12,722 nucleotides of DNA, taken from assembly GCA_945890735.1 (NCBI GenBank), contig CAMDCZ010000050.1:1-12722 (forward strand). Direction: 5' to 3'. The stretch is from Bordetella parapertussis (GTDB lineage Bacteria; Pseudomonadota; Gammaproteobacteria; Burkholderiales; Burkholderiaceae_C). Shown here piece by piece: positions 1-5,453 of the stretch. Both the position numbers and the translations under genes were made by a program. The notes beneath the pieces are model-generated. The model was not told where the DNA came from. It made no database searches and saw nothing but the letters and a program-made list of their open reading frames with translations. The stretch's first letter is position 1. Each line of letters begins with the position of its first letter.

Positions 1-773
1 TCTGGCCTTTGGTGCGCGACTTTTGGAAAGAGTCGGGCTTTGTGTTTGTTCGCGAAGAACAAAAACTCGGGTTGATGGAAACAGACTGGGCTGAAAACCG
101 CGCCAAGCTCCCGCAAGACTTCATCCGCCGCAATTTGGGCAAGGTGCTCGACAGCCTTTACTCCACCGGCGAGCGCGACAAATTCCGCATCCGCTTGGAG
201 CGCACCACCAACAACCACACCGAGTTGTTTGTCAGCCATCGCGGCATGATCGAGGTCTACGCCGACACCTTGTCTCGCTCAACCAAGTGGCAGCCGCGCC
301 CGAACGACCCGGAGTTGGAAAAGGAGTTTTTGCGCCGCATCATGGTCAAACTCGGCCCGGCCAACCCGAACGCAGTCAACGCCTTGGATCAAGCCTCAGT
401 CAACAGTGCCAGCAAGCTCATCGAAGTCGCCGGTAAACCCGCTGTCACTTTCAACCAGGGTTTCGACATCACTTGGCGCCGTGTGGGTGTGGCCCTGGAC
501 CGCAATGGCTTCACGGTCGAAGACCGTGACCGCAAGCAAGGCATCTACTACGTCCGATTTGTGGACGTGGGCAACGGTGAAGAAGAAGGCTTTTTCAGCA
601 AACTTTTTGGCAGCTCCAAAGAAGCTGCGCTGGGGCCGCAGCAATACCGATTGAAGATTGACAGCGCGAACAACACCAGTTCAACCATCCAAATCCTCAA
701 TTCCGCTGGTCAGGCGGATGATTCGCCAAACGCCAAAAAGATTGCCCAGTTGCTTGTGACCGAACTGCAATAA
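1..773 (+). CDS. bamC: Outer membrane protein assembly factor BamC, 3' part
   Basis: The reading frame is already open at base 3 and ends with TAA at 771-773, so the N-terminal part, including the expected lipoprotein signal and lipobox, lies outside the window. About 256 residues remain, against roughly 340-380 for the family. They hold the two alpha/beta (helix-grip) domains of BamC/NlpB. The stretch beginning VRDFWKESGF, followed by METDWAENRA, is characteristic of BamC homologues, and a second domain follows with ITWRRVGVALDRNGFTVEDRD. BamC is a lipoprotein subunit of the BAM complex that folds and inserts beta-barrel proteins into the outer membrane. In related Burkholderiales it usually lies after dapA and before an MBL-fold hydrolase gene; the hydrolase is present here 6 bp downstream, so the two are probably co-transcribed. 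Confidence 0.88.
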   Translation, partial: WPLVRDFWKESGFVFVREEQKLGLMETDWAENRAKLPQDFIRRNLGKVLDSLYSTGERDKFRIRLERTTNNHTELFVSHRGMIEVYADTLSRSTKWQPRPNDPELEKEFLRRIMVKLGPANPNAVNALDQASVNSASKLIEVAGKPAVTFNQGFDITWRRVGVALDRNGFTVEDRDRKQGIYYVRFVDVGNGEEEGFFSKLFGSSKEAALGPQQYRLKIDSANNTSSTIQILNSAGQADDSPNAKKIAQLLVTELQ

Positions 774-779
774 AGCACT

Positions 780-1568
780 GTGCTGCGGTTTAAAAACCTG
801 GGCAGCGGCAGCGCGGGCAACGCCACCTTGGTTGAAGCCCACTGCGGCAACCAAGTCTCACGCCTGTTGATCGACTGCGGGCTGAGTGTGCGGGAGCTGG
901 GCAAACGCCTGTCCCAAACTGACTTGGGCATCGAGGACATCGATGCGGTTTTCATCACCCACGAGCATGCCGACCATGTCGGTCACGCCCGCGCCTTTGC
1001 CCTGCGCACCGGTGCACGGGTATGGATGAGTCAAGGCACGGCTTTGGCTTGCGAGGTCGCCCAGTGGGGCTTGCCCAGTGAGCAATGCCAACTGGCTCGC
1101 GATGGGCAAGCGCTTTCGATCGGCGCCTTGCAATTGAACCCGTTCACGGTGCCACACGATGCACGTGAACCGTTGCAATTGCGCTGCACCGACGGAGATG
1201 TGCATTTGGGGGTATTGACCGATTTAGGCCACGGCAGCGCCCATGTTGTCCAGGCACTGCAACACTGCAACGCATTGCTGCTGGAATGCAACCACGACCC
1301 GGAACTGTTGGCCCATTCGAGCTACCCGGGTTTTCTCAAAAAACGCATTGCCGGACCGCAAGGCCATTTGTCCAACCTCGAATCGGCTGACCTGGCCCGC
1401 GCCCTGCTGCATCCCAGGCTCAACCTGATCGTGGCCGCCCACCTGAGCGAGCGCAATAACCGGCCGGCACTGGCGCAAGAAGTGTTGGCGCAGGCAGCTG
1501 GGTGCCAGGCGCATGACATCGAGGTCGCTGACCCCCTCACCGGCACCGACTGGTATCAGGTGCACTGA
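780..1568 (+). CDS. MBL-fold metallo-hydrolase (YycJ/WalJ-like)
   Basis: A 262-residue metallo-beta-lactamase-fold protein. The N-terminus carries the SGSAGNAT motif typical of the YycJ/WalJ/VicX subgroup. The metal-binding signature HxHxDH is complete (H61, H63, D65, H66 in THEHADHVGH). Later candidate ligands are the His in VPHDA, the Asp in VLTDLGH, the His in LECNHDPE and the His in AAHLSERNN. Members are predicted two-metal hydrolases; the Gram-positive relative has been linked to DNA exonuclease activity, but the substrate in this lineage is not established. The start is the GTG at 780, six bases after the bamC stop; I see no strong Shine-Dalgarno sequence, so translation may be coupled to bamC. 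The reading direction runs into the hairpin at 1584-1599. Confidence 0.85.
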   Translation: MLRFKNLGSGSAGNATLVEAHCGNQVSRLLIDCGLSVRELGKRLSQTDLGIEDIDAVFITHEHADHVGHARAFALRTGARVWMSQGTALACEVAQWGLPSEQCQLARDGQALSIGALQLNPFTVPHDAREPLQLRCTDGDVHLGVLTDLGHGSAHVVQALQHCNALLLECNHDPELLAHSSYPGFLKKRIAGPQGHLSNLESADLARALLHPRLNLIVAAHLSERNNRPALAQEVLAQAAGCQAHDIEVADPLTGTDWYQVH

Positions 1569-1575
1569 TCAGGCC

Positions 1576-1604
1576 AAAAAAAAGCCACCCGAAGGTGGCA
1601 TTTT
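1576..1604 (-). terminator. Rho-independent terminator with UUCG loop, probably bidirectional
   Basis: A perfect 6-bp stem GCCACC (1584-1589) / GGTGGC (1594-1599) encloses a 4-nt loop. Read on the minus strand the loop is TTCG closed by a C-G pair, the extra-stable cUUCGg tetraloop, and the stem is followed by eight T. This is a textbook terminator for the small lipoprotein gene, whose stop is 22 bases away. On the plus strand the same stem is followed by A then TTTT, so it can also help end the bamC/MBL transcript. Confidence 0.85.
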
Positions 1605-1621
1605 CTGACAGCAGAAAAAAA

Positions 1622-1813
1622 TTACTTCTTTTCTTCAGCAGGCGCAGCAGCAGGCGCTTCAGCAGCAGGTGCGGGAGCAGCAGCAGGTGCTTCAGCAGCA
1701 GGTGCGGGAGCAGCAGCAGGTGCTTCAGCAGCAGGTGCTGGGGCTTCTTCTTTTTTACCGCAAGCGACCAAAGCGGAGGCCAACAATGCTGCCAACAGGA
1801 GTGATTTTTTCAT
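1622..1813 (-). CDS. Small Ala/Pro-rich repeat lipoprotein (hypothetical)
   Basis: A 63-residue predicted lipoprotein. It begins with a classical type II signal (MKKSLLLAALLASALVAC); the lipobox is LVAC with Cys18 as the lipidated residue. The mature part starts GKKEE, then has three exact copies of an 11-residue unit PAPAAEAPAAA (residues 25-35, 36-46, 47-57) and ends PAEEKK. A good ribosome-binding site (AAAAGGAAA) lies about 6 bases upstream of the ATG. The gene has its own putative promoter, leader and terminator, which argues that it is genuinely expressed rather than a chance frame. Gly-Lys after Cys18 (no Asp at +2) suggests outer-membrane sorting. The flexible Ala/Pro/Glu tail could span periplasm or sit near peptidoglycan, but no function can be assigned. 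Similar short alanine-rich lipoproteins are common in Burkholderiales. Confidence 0.82.
   Translation of the reverse strand: MKKSLLLAALLASALVACGKKEEAPAPAAEAPAAAPAPAAEAPAAAPAPAAEAPAAAPAEEKK
1643..1741 (-). repeat. Three tandem 33-bp coding repeats
   Basis: Within the small lipoprotein gene, a 33-bp unit occurs three times head to tail, each encoding PAPAAEAPAAA. Copies are nearly identical at the DNA level (recurring GCTTCAGCAGCAGGTGC on the plus strand), so the array is likely to vary in copy number between strains by slippage or unequal recombination. Confidence 0.85.
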
Positions 1814-1836
1814 GGGGAATTTCCTTTTAAAGATGC

Positions 1837-1848
1837 GAAAACGTTTTC
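1837..1848. promoter_or_regulatory. 12-bp perfect palindrome in lipoprotein leader
   Basis: GAAAACGTTTTC is a perfect 12-bp palindrome with a central CG, 23 bases upstream of the lipoprotein ATG and just before its ribosome-binding site. The AAACGTTT core resembles operators of LacI-family repressors in general form. Whether a protein binds it, or whether it is only an A/T-rich leader element, cannot be decided from the sequence. Confidence 0.35.
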
Positions 1849-1852
1849 AAGG

Positions 1853-1921
1853 GTTGTCACAATGTTAGACACAGGTCACCCATTGCAACTGAGCCGTTGG
1901 ACTCAAGTGCCTTCAACTCAG
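1853..1921 (-). promoter_or_regulatory. Structured 5' leader: two adjacent bulged stem-loops
   Basis: Two inverted repeats lie back to back between the predicted promoter and the lipoprotein start. The first pairs CAACTCAG (1914-1921) with CTGAG...TTG (1889-1899), giving 8 bp with a 3-nt bulge. The second pairs GTTG...CAATG (1853-1864) with CATTGCAAC (1881-1889), giving 9 bp with a 3-nt bulge. The first would sit at the very 5' end of the transcript if it starts near 1921. This may be an mRNA-stabilising or regulatory leader; I do not recognise a known riboswitch class. Confidence 0.35.
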
Positions 1922-1927
1922 CTCTAA

Positions 1928-1956
1928 ATTATAGGTGATTTCCCGTAAGGCAAAAA
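1928..1956 (-). promoter_or_regulatory. Putative sigma-70 promoter for the small lipoprotein
   Basis: On the minus strand a perfect TATAAT -10 box occupies 1933-1928. A weak -35 (TTTTTG, 1956-1951) sits 17 bp upstream. The expected transcript would start near 1921 and have a leader of about 108 nt before the ATG at 1813. It lies in the gap downstream of the RoxA-like gene, so the lipoprotein can be transcribed independently. Confidence 0.5.
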
Positions 1957-1973
1957 CCAGGCACCAAAACAGG

Positions 1974-3095
1974 TCATATGGGGTGAAGCCAACCCGCTGC
2001 CATCCAGTCCTTCAGAACCGCTTTGACTGCTTTGGAAGCCTTGGCAATTTGTGCCGCTGTCAACTTCCGCTGGTTGGCCAGCAGGCGCAAACAATCCGCA
2101 TCCGCGCCAGCGCAACGCCAGCTCTCGCCATTGAGGTAGACATGTTCATCGTCATAGAGCATCTTGCTTTTGCGGTCGAGTTGCACCGCCTTCAAGGTCT
2201 GAGGCGCGGGCTGTGCATCAAACCAGACCTGTGGCTTGGGCTCGGTCAAGGACTCACCCAAGACGCAATGCAAGTCGGTGGACCGCTTGACAGCTGCCAG
2301 CAACGCTTGGCGGGCAAACCGCTGCAAGGCGGGCGGTATCTGTGCTGGGTGCTGTGTCGCTTTTTGTGACGGGTCTTGGTACAAAGGCGCATGCTTTTCG
2401 GGGCCCATGTCAGCCAAGCGCGGTAACAAATCGGCAGCCAATCCCTCGGGGGACGAGGCCTTGAAACCGATCGAACAGGTCATGCATTCCCCCACAGCCA
2501 CGCCTTCGTGGGCGTAATGCGGCGGCAAATAAAGCATGTCGCCCGGCTCGAGGACCCAAGTCTCGGTGGGCTTGAATGCTTTGAGTATTTTCAAAGGCAC
2601 ATCCTCGCGCAACCGTAAATCGCTTTGCGGGCTGATGCGCCAGCGGCGTTGCCCTTGGGTCTGCAGCAAAAACACGTCGTAGCTGTCAAAGTGCGGCCCC
2701 ACTCCGCCGCCATCAGTGGCATAGCTGATCATCACATCGTCCAAACGGGCATCGGGCACAAACCGGAACCGGTCACGCAGCTGCGCCACAGCCTCGTCGA
2801 GCAAATCCACACCTTGCACCAGCAAGGTCCAGTGGGGCTGCTGGCGGGATGGCAAATCGCGTGGCTTGAACGGGCCGTGGGCAAAAGTCCATTGTTTGCG
2901 GCGGATGTCGCCAGTGATCAGGCGAGATTCCACCCCTTCTTGGCCAGCCAGTGCCCACAAAGTTTGTCGGCTGAGCAAGGGTTGCGGTTGCGCAACCGCT
3001 TGGCGAATCAGCAAAGGCTTTTTCTGCCAATAGGTGCGCATGAACACCTCAGGCGACAGGGTGCCCAAAACGCCGGGCAAGGCTTGTTTTTTCAT
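1974..3095 (-). CDS. roxA: JmjC/cupin ribosomal oxygenase, RoxA (YcfD)-like
   Basis: A 373-residue 2-oxoglutarate/Fe(II)-dependent oxygenase of the YcfD/RoxA type, which in E. coli hydroxylates an arginine of ribosomal protein uL16. The Fe(II) triad is visible: H135 and D137 in GVGPHFDSYDVFLLQ, and H196 in PPHYAHEG. The spacing matches the E. coli enzyme (H125, D127, H187), and so does the total length. The segment LEPGDMLYLPP before the last His is the typical JmjC beta-strand. The rest forms the C-terminal dimerisation and winged-helix region. I chose the ATG at 3095 (MKKQALPGVLG) because the longer frame to 3179 would overlap the divergent isomerase gene and adds residues unlike the family. 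It is divergently oriented from the FKBP-type gene, only 31 bp away. Confidence 0.87.
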   Translation of the reverse strand: MKKQALPGVLGTLSPEVFMRTYWQKKPLLIRQAVAQPQPLLSRQTLWALAGQEGVESRLITGDIRRKQWTFAHGPFKPRDLPSRQQPHWTLLVQGVDLLDEAVAQLRDRFRFVPDARLDDVMISYATDGGGVGPHFDSYDVFLLQTQGQRRWRISPQSDLRLREDVPLKILKAFKPTETWVLEPGDMLYLPPHYAHEGVAVGECMTCSIGFKASSPEGLAADLLPRLADMGPEKHAPLYQDPSQKATQHPAQIPPALQRFARQALLAAVKRSTDLHCVLGESLTEPKPQVWFDAQPAPQTLKAVQLDRKSKMLYDDEHVYLNGESWRCAGADADCLRLLANQRKLTAAQIAKASKAVKAVLKDWMAAGWLHPI

Positions 3096-3126
3096 GCGTT
3101 TCTCCAAACTGCGACAATTCTGCCCC

Positions 3127-3648
3127 ATGAACATCACACCTGATTGCGTTGTGGCCCTGACCTGGGTCCTGAAAGACACCCAAGGCGAACTCTTAGACGA
3201 GTTGGACGATCCAGTGGAGTTTTATTTGGGCGGTCACGACCTGCTCGACAAAATCCAACAAGCCTTGCTGGACCACCAAGCAGGCGACCAACTTGACCTG
3301 CACCTCGAACCGGAAGACGCTTTTGGCGATTTTGATGAAGAACTCATCTTTCTAGAGCCCCGCAGCCTGTTTCCCACCGACATCGAAGAAGGCATGACCA
3401 TCGAGGGCCATGCACTGCCGAAAGATTGCAGCTTGGAGATCCCCAAGGATGTGATCTACACCATCACCGACATCTATCCAGAGCATGTGGTGATCGATGG
3501 CAACCACCCGCTGTCGGGCATGGCGCTGCGCATATCCTTGAAAGTCACAGGTGTGCGCCACGCCACCAGCCAAGAAAAAGCGCATGGCAGTTGCGGCTCT
3601 GGCTTTTTCACACTGCCCCCTGCGCCCGGGACAGACACGCTGCATTGA
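3127..3648 (+). CDS. FKBP-type (SlyD-like) peptidyl-prolyl cis-trans isomerase
   Basis: A 173-residue protein with the SlyD plan: an FKBP half (about residues 5-65), an inserted flap-type domain (about 65-125), and a return to FKBP with the hallmark VVIDGNHPLSGMALRISLKV (121-140). These are cytoplasmic prolyl isomerases and chaperones. Two points differ from classical SlyD. The usual PGLE-like active-site turn is replaced by LGGHDLLDKIQQALLDHQAGD. The long His/Cys-rich nickel-binding tail is reduced to a short HATSQEKAHGSCGSG followed by a proline-rich end, so a role in nickel insertion is unlikely. The ATG at 3127 is used because it opens exactly where family similarity starts; the upstream in-frame codons overlap the divergent oxygenase gene. 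Confidence 0.82.
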   Translation: MNITPDCVVALTWVLKDTQGELLDELDDPVEFYLGGHDLLDKIQQALLDHQAGDQLDLHLEPEDAFGDFDEELIFLEPRSLFPTDIEEGMTIEGHALPKDCSLEIPKDVIYTITDIYPEHVVIDGNHPLSGMALRISLKVTGVRHATSQEKAHGSCGSGFFTLPPAPGTDTLH

Positions 3649-3707
3649 CCGGCTTGGCCCTTGCGGGCTTACCCGGCTTGTGACCTGCACCAGCACGCAG
3701 CGGCGCT

Positions 3708-4157
3708 TTATTTTTTGCCGGTCGAGCCGTAGCCGCCTTCGCCGCGTTCGCTGGGCGCGGTGAATTCATGGACCAGGTTGAACTGCGCTTGCACCACGGG
3801 CACGATGACCAGTTGGGCAATGCGCTCCATCGGTTCGATGGTGAAAGCCACATCGCTGCGGTTCCAGGCACTCACCATCAACTGCCCCTGGTAGTCGCTG
3901 TCGATCAAGCCCACCAAATTGCCCAGCACGATACCGTGTTTGTGGCCCAAGCCTGAGCGCGGCAAGATGAGCGCGGCATAAGCCGGGTCTTTCAAATGGA
4001 TCGCCATGCCGGTTGGCACGAGTTGCCAGGCATTGGGCTGCAGGGTCAGTGGCGCATCCAAACACGCACGCAAATCCAGACCGGCCGAGCCAGGCGTGGC
4101 GTAGCTGGGCAGTTGATCGGCCAAGCGGGTGTCCAAGACTTTCACATCCAACTTCAT
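3708..4157 (-). CDS. dut: Deoxyuridine 5'-triphosphate nucleotidohydrolase (dUTPase)
   Basis: A 149-residue trimeric dUTPase that converts dUTP to dUMP and pyrophosphate, keeping uracil out of DNA and feeding thymidylate synthesis. All five family motifs are present in order: TPGSAGLDLRA (I), LPRSGLGHKHG (II), GLIDSDYQGQ with the catalytic Asp (III), MERIAQLVIVPV (IV) and the glycine-rich C-terminal arm GEGGYGSTG (V). The length fits the bacterial family. A clear AGGAG ribosome-binding site lies 5-6 bases before the ATG. The gene begins 15 bp after the coaBC stop on the same strand, an arrangement seen in many proteobacteria, so the two are very likely one operon. Confidence 0.95.
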   Translation of the reverse strand: MKLDVKVLDTRLADQLPSYATPGSAGLDLRACLDAPLTLQPNAWQLVPTGMAIHLKDPAYAALILPRSGLGHKHGIVLGNLVGLIDSDYQGQLMVSAWNRSDVAFTIEPMERIAQLVIVPVVQAQFNLVHEFTAPSERGEGGYGSTGKK

Positions 4158-4172
4158 GTCGGCTCCTAGGGG

Positions 4173-5384
4173 TCAGGTGAGGCGGCGCGCAATCTCGGCC
4201 ACAAGTTGTCTGGCCAAGGCGATTTTCGAGGCACGCGGCCACTCGGTGCTGCCCTGTTCGTCGATCAGCAGCAAGGCATTGTCATCTGCGCCAAAGGTGG
4301 CAGGACCGATGTTGCCGACCATCAATGGCACGCCTTTGCGCAATCGCTTGGCTTGGGCGTGTGCTTTGAGGTCTTGGCTTTCAGCGGCGAAGCCCACACA
4401 AAACAAGGCCCCGCTTTGGGCGCGCGGGCTGGCAGCCACCTCGGCCAAGATGTCTGGGTTTTCTTGCCAAGCGATCGTGGGCATCTGGCCACTGCTGTCC
4501 TTTTTGATTTTTTCGGTGGCGATCTGAGCTGGCCGCCAATCAGCCACCGCCGCCGTGGCGATGAACACGTCCGCCTGGGTGACCAGCGACTGCACAGCTG
4601 CCTGCATGTCCAAGGCCGAGCGCACATCGGTGCGCTGCACGCCATGGGGCGTTGGCAAGGCGACCGGCCCAGCCACCAGCCTCACTTGGGCACCGGCTTC
4701 GTGCGCGGCCCGCGCCAGCGCAAAACCCATCTTGCCGCTGGACAAGTTGGTGATGCCGCGCACCGGGTCCACAGCTTCAAAGGTCGGACCCGCGCTGATC
4801 AGCACCTGTTTGCCTCGCAGCAGCTTGGGCTGAAACACCGCCACCACTTCTTGCAGCAATTCATCTGGCTCGAGCATGCGTCCGTCGCCGGTTTCGCCAC
4901 AGGCCTGCTCGCCCTGGCCGACCCCCAGCACATGGGCACCGTCGGCGCGCAGCTGCGCCATGTTGCGTTGGGTCGCGGGGTGAGCCCACATCTCGCGGTT
5001 CATCGCCGGCGCCAGCACCAGCGGCACGGTGTCCAAAGGCCGGGCCAGGCACATCAGGCTGAGCAAGTCGTCAGCCCGACCGTGCAACAGCTTGGCCATG
5101 AAGTCAGCGCTGGCGGGTGCCACGATGATGGCGTCGGCTTCGCGGCTCAGGTTGATGTGCGCCATGTTGTTGGGCTCGCGGGCGTCCCACTGGGAAACAT
5201 ACACCGTGCGGTTGGACAAGGCCTGCATGGTCACCGGGGTGATGAACTGAGCTGCCGCCTCGGTCATCACCACCTGCACCGTGGCGCCGTTCTTGACGAG
5301 CGCACGGCAGAATTCGGCGGCTTTGTAGCAAGCCACGCCCCCGCTCAAACCCAGCACCAGATGTTTGTTGGACAAGTCAGTCAT
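4173..5384 (-). CDS. coaBC: Bifunctional phosphopantothenoylcysteine decarboxylase / phosphopantothenate-cysteine ligase
   Basis: A 403-residue fusion enzyme (Dfp) for two consecutive steps of coenzyme A synthesis. CoaB joins cysteine to 4'-phosphopantothenate using CTP; the FMN-dependent CoaC domain decarboxylates the product. The CoaC half opens with LGLSGGVACYKA and contains H76 (MAHINLS), N129 (PAMNREMW) and C162 (QACGETGDGRM), equivalent to E. coli H75, N125 and C158. The CoaB half begins near residue 187 (GKQVLISAGPTFEAVDPVR) and carries NLSSGKMG, AAVADWRP and the lysine-rich KIKKDS. The ATG at 5384 (MTDLSNKH) is preferred; a TTG three codons upstream is possible but less likely. It is followed by dut and is divergent from pyrG across about 70 bp. 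Its CTP need and the neighbouring CTP synthase gene make a suggestive, unproven link. Confidence 0.93.
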   Translation of the reverse strand: MTDLSNKHLVLGLSGGVACYKAAEFCRALVKNGATVQVVMTEAAAQFITPVTMQALSNRTVYVSQWDAREPNNMAHINLSREADAIIVAPASADFMAKLLHGRADDLLSLMCLARPLDTVPLVLAPAMNREMWAHPATQRNMAQLRADGAHVLGVGQGEQACGETGDGRMLEPDELLQEVVAVFQPKLLRGKQVLISAGPTFEAVDPVRGITNLSSGKMGFALARAAHEAGAQVRLVAGPVALPTPHGVQRTDVRSALDMQAAVQSLVTQADVFIATAAVADWRPAQIATEKIKKDSSGQMPTIAWQENPDILAEVAASPRAQSGALFCVGFAAESQDLKAHAQAKRLRKGVPLMVGNIGPATFGADDNALLLIDEQGSTEWPRASKIALARQLVAEIARRLT

Positions 5385-5405
5385 GGGGCGCAATGTAGCA
5401 GAGCC

Positions 5406-5411
5406 TATAAT
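5406..5411 (+). promoter_or_regulatory. Putative -10 box for pyrG
   Basis: A perfect TATAAT lies in the short divergent coaBC/pyrG gap, 42 bp before the pyrG ATG. I see no good -35 hexamer 16-18 bp upstream, where the coaBC start codon region lies. The opposite strand reads ATTATAGG, so a divergent -10 for coaBC may overlap. The expected pyrG leader would be about 35 nt. Confidence 0.45.
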
Positions 5412-5429
5412 TTCGCATTACCACCTCTG

Positions 5430-5445
5430 GGGAGACGGCCCTCCC
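5430..5445 (+). promoter_or_regulatory. Small hairpin in pyrG leader
   Basis: GGGAG (5430-5434) can pair with CTCCC (5441-5445) around a 6-nt loop, ending 8 bases before the pyrG ATG. The GGGGAG that looks most like a ribosome-binding site is inside the stem and 19-20 bases from the ATG, farther than usual. It has no T-run, so it is not a terminator. Confidence 0.3.
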
Positions 5446-5453
5446 AACACGAC

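Noticed and set aside
1643..1741. CRISPR-like or intergenic tandem array
   Set aside because: The repeats have no spacers and lie in frame inside a lipoprotein gene.
1935..2369. 144-codon plus-strand frame across the end of the RoxA-like gene
   Set aside because: Antisense to the oxygenase C-terminus and without family features.
3608..3707. Open minus-strand frame after dut reading like a Lys/Ala/Pro-rich protein tail
   Set aside because: It is the +1-frame shadow of dut continuing past the dut stop. dUTPase is complete with motif V, so there is no evidence of a frameshift or extra gene in this short gap.
4206..5453. 416 codons open in frame upstream of pyrG, suggesting a 971-residue fusion
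   Set aside because: This stretch is exactly antisense to coaBC, whose catalytic residues are intact. Its translation is rich in His, Gly and Gln and looks like no protein family, and PyrG similarity starts at 5454.
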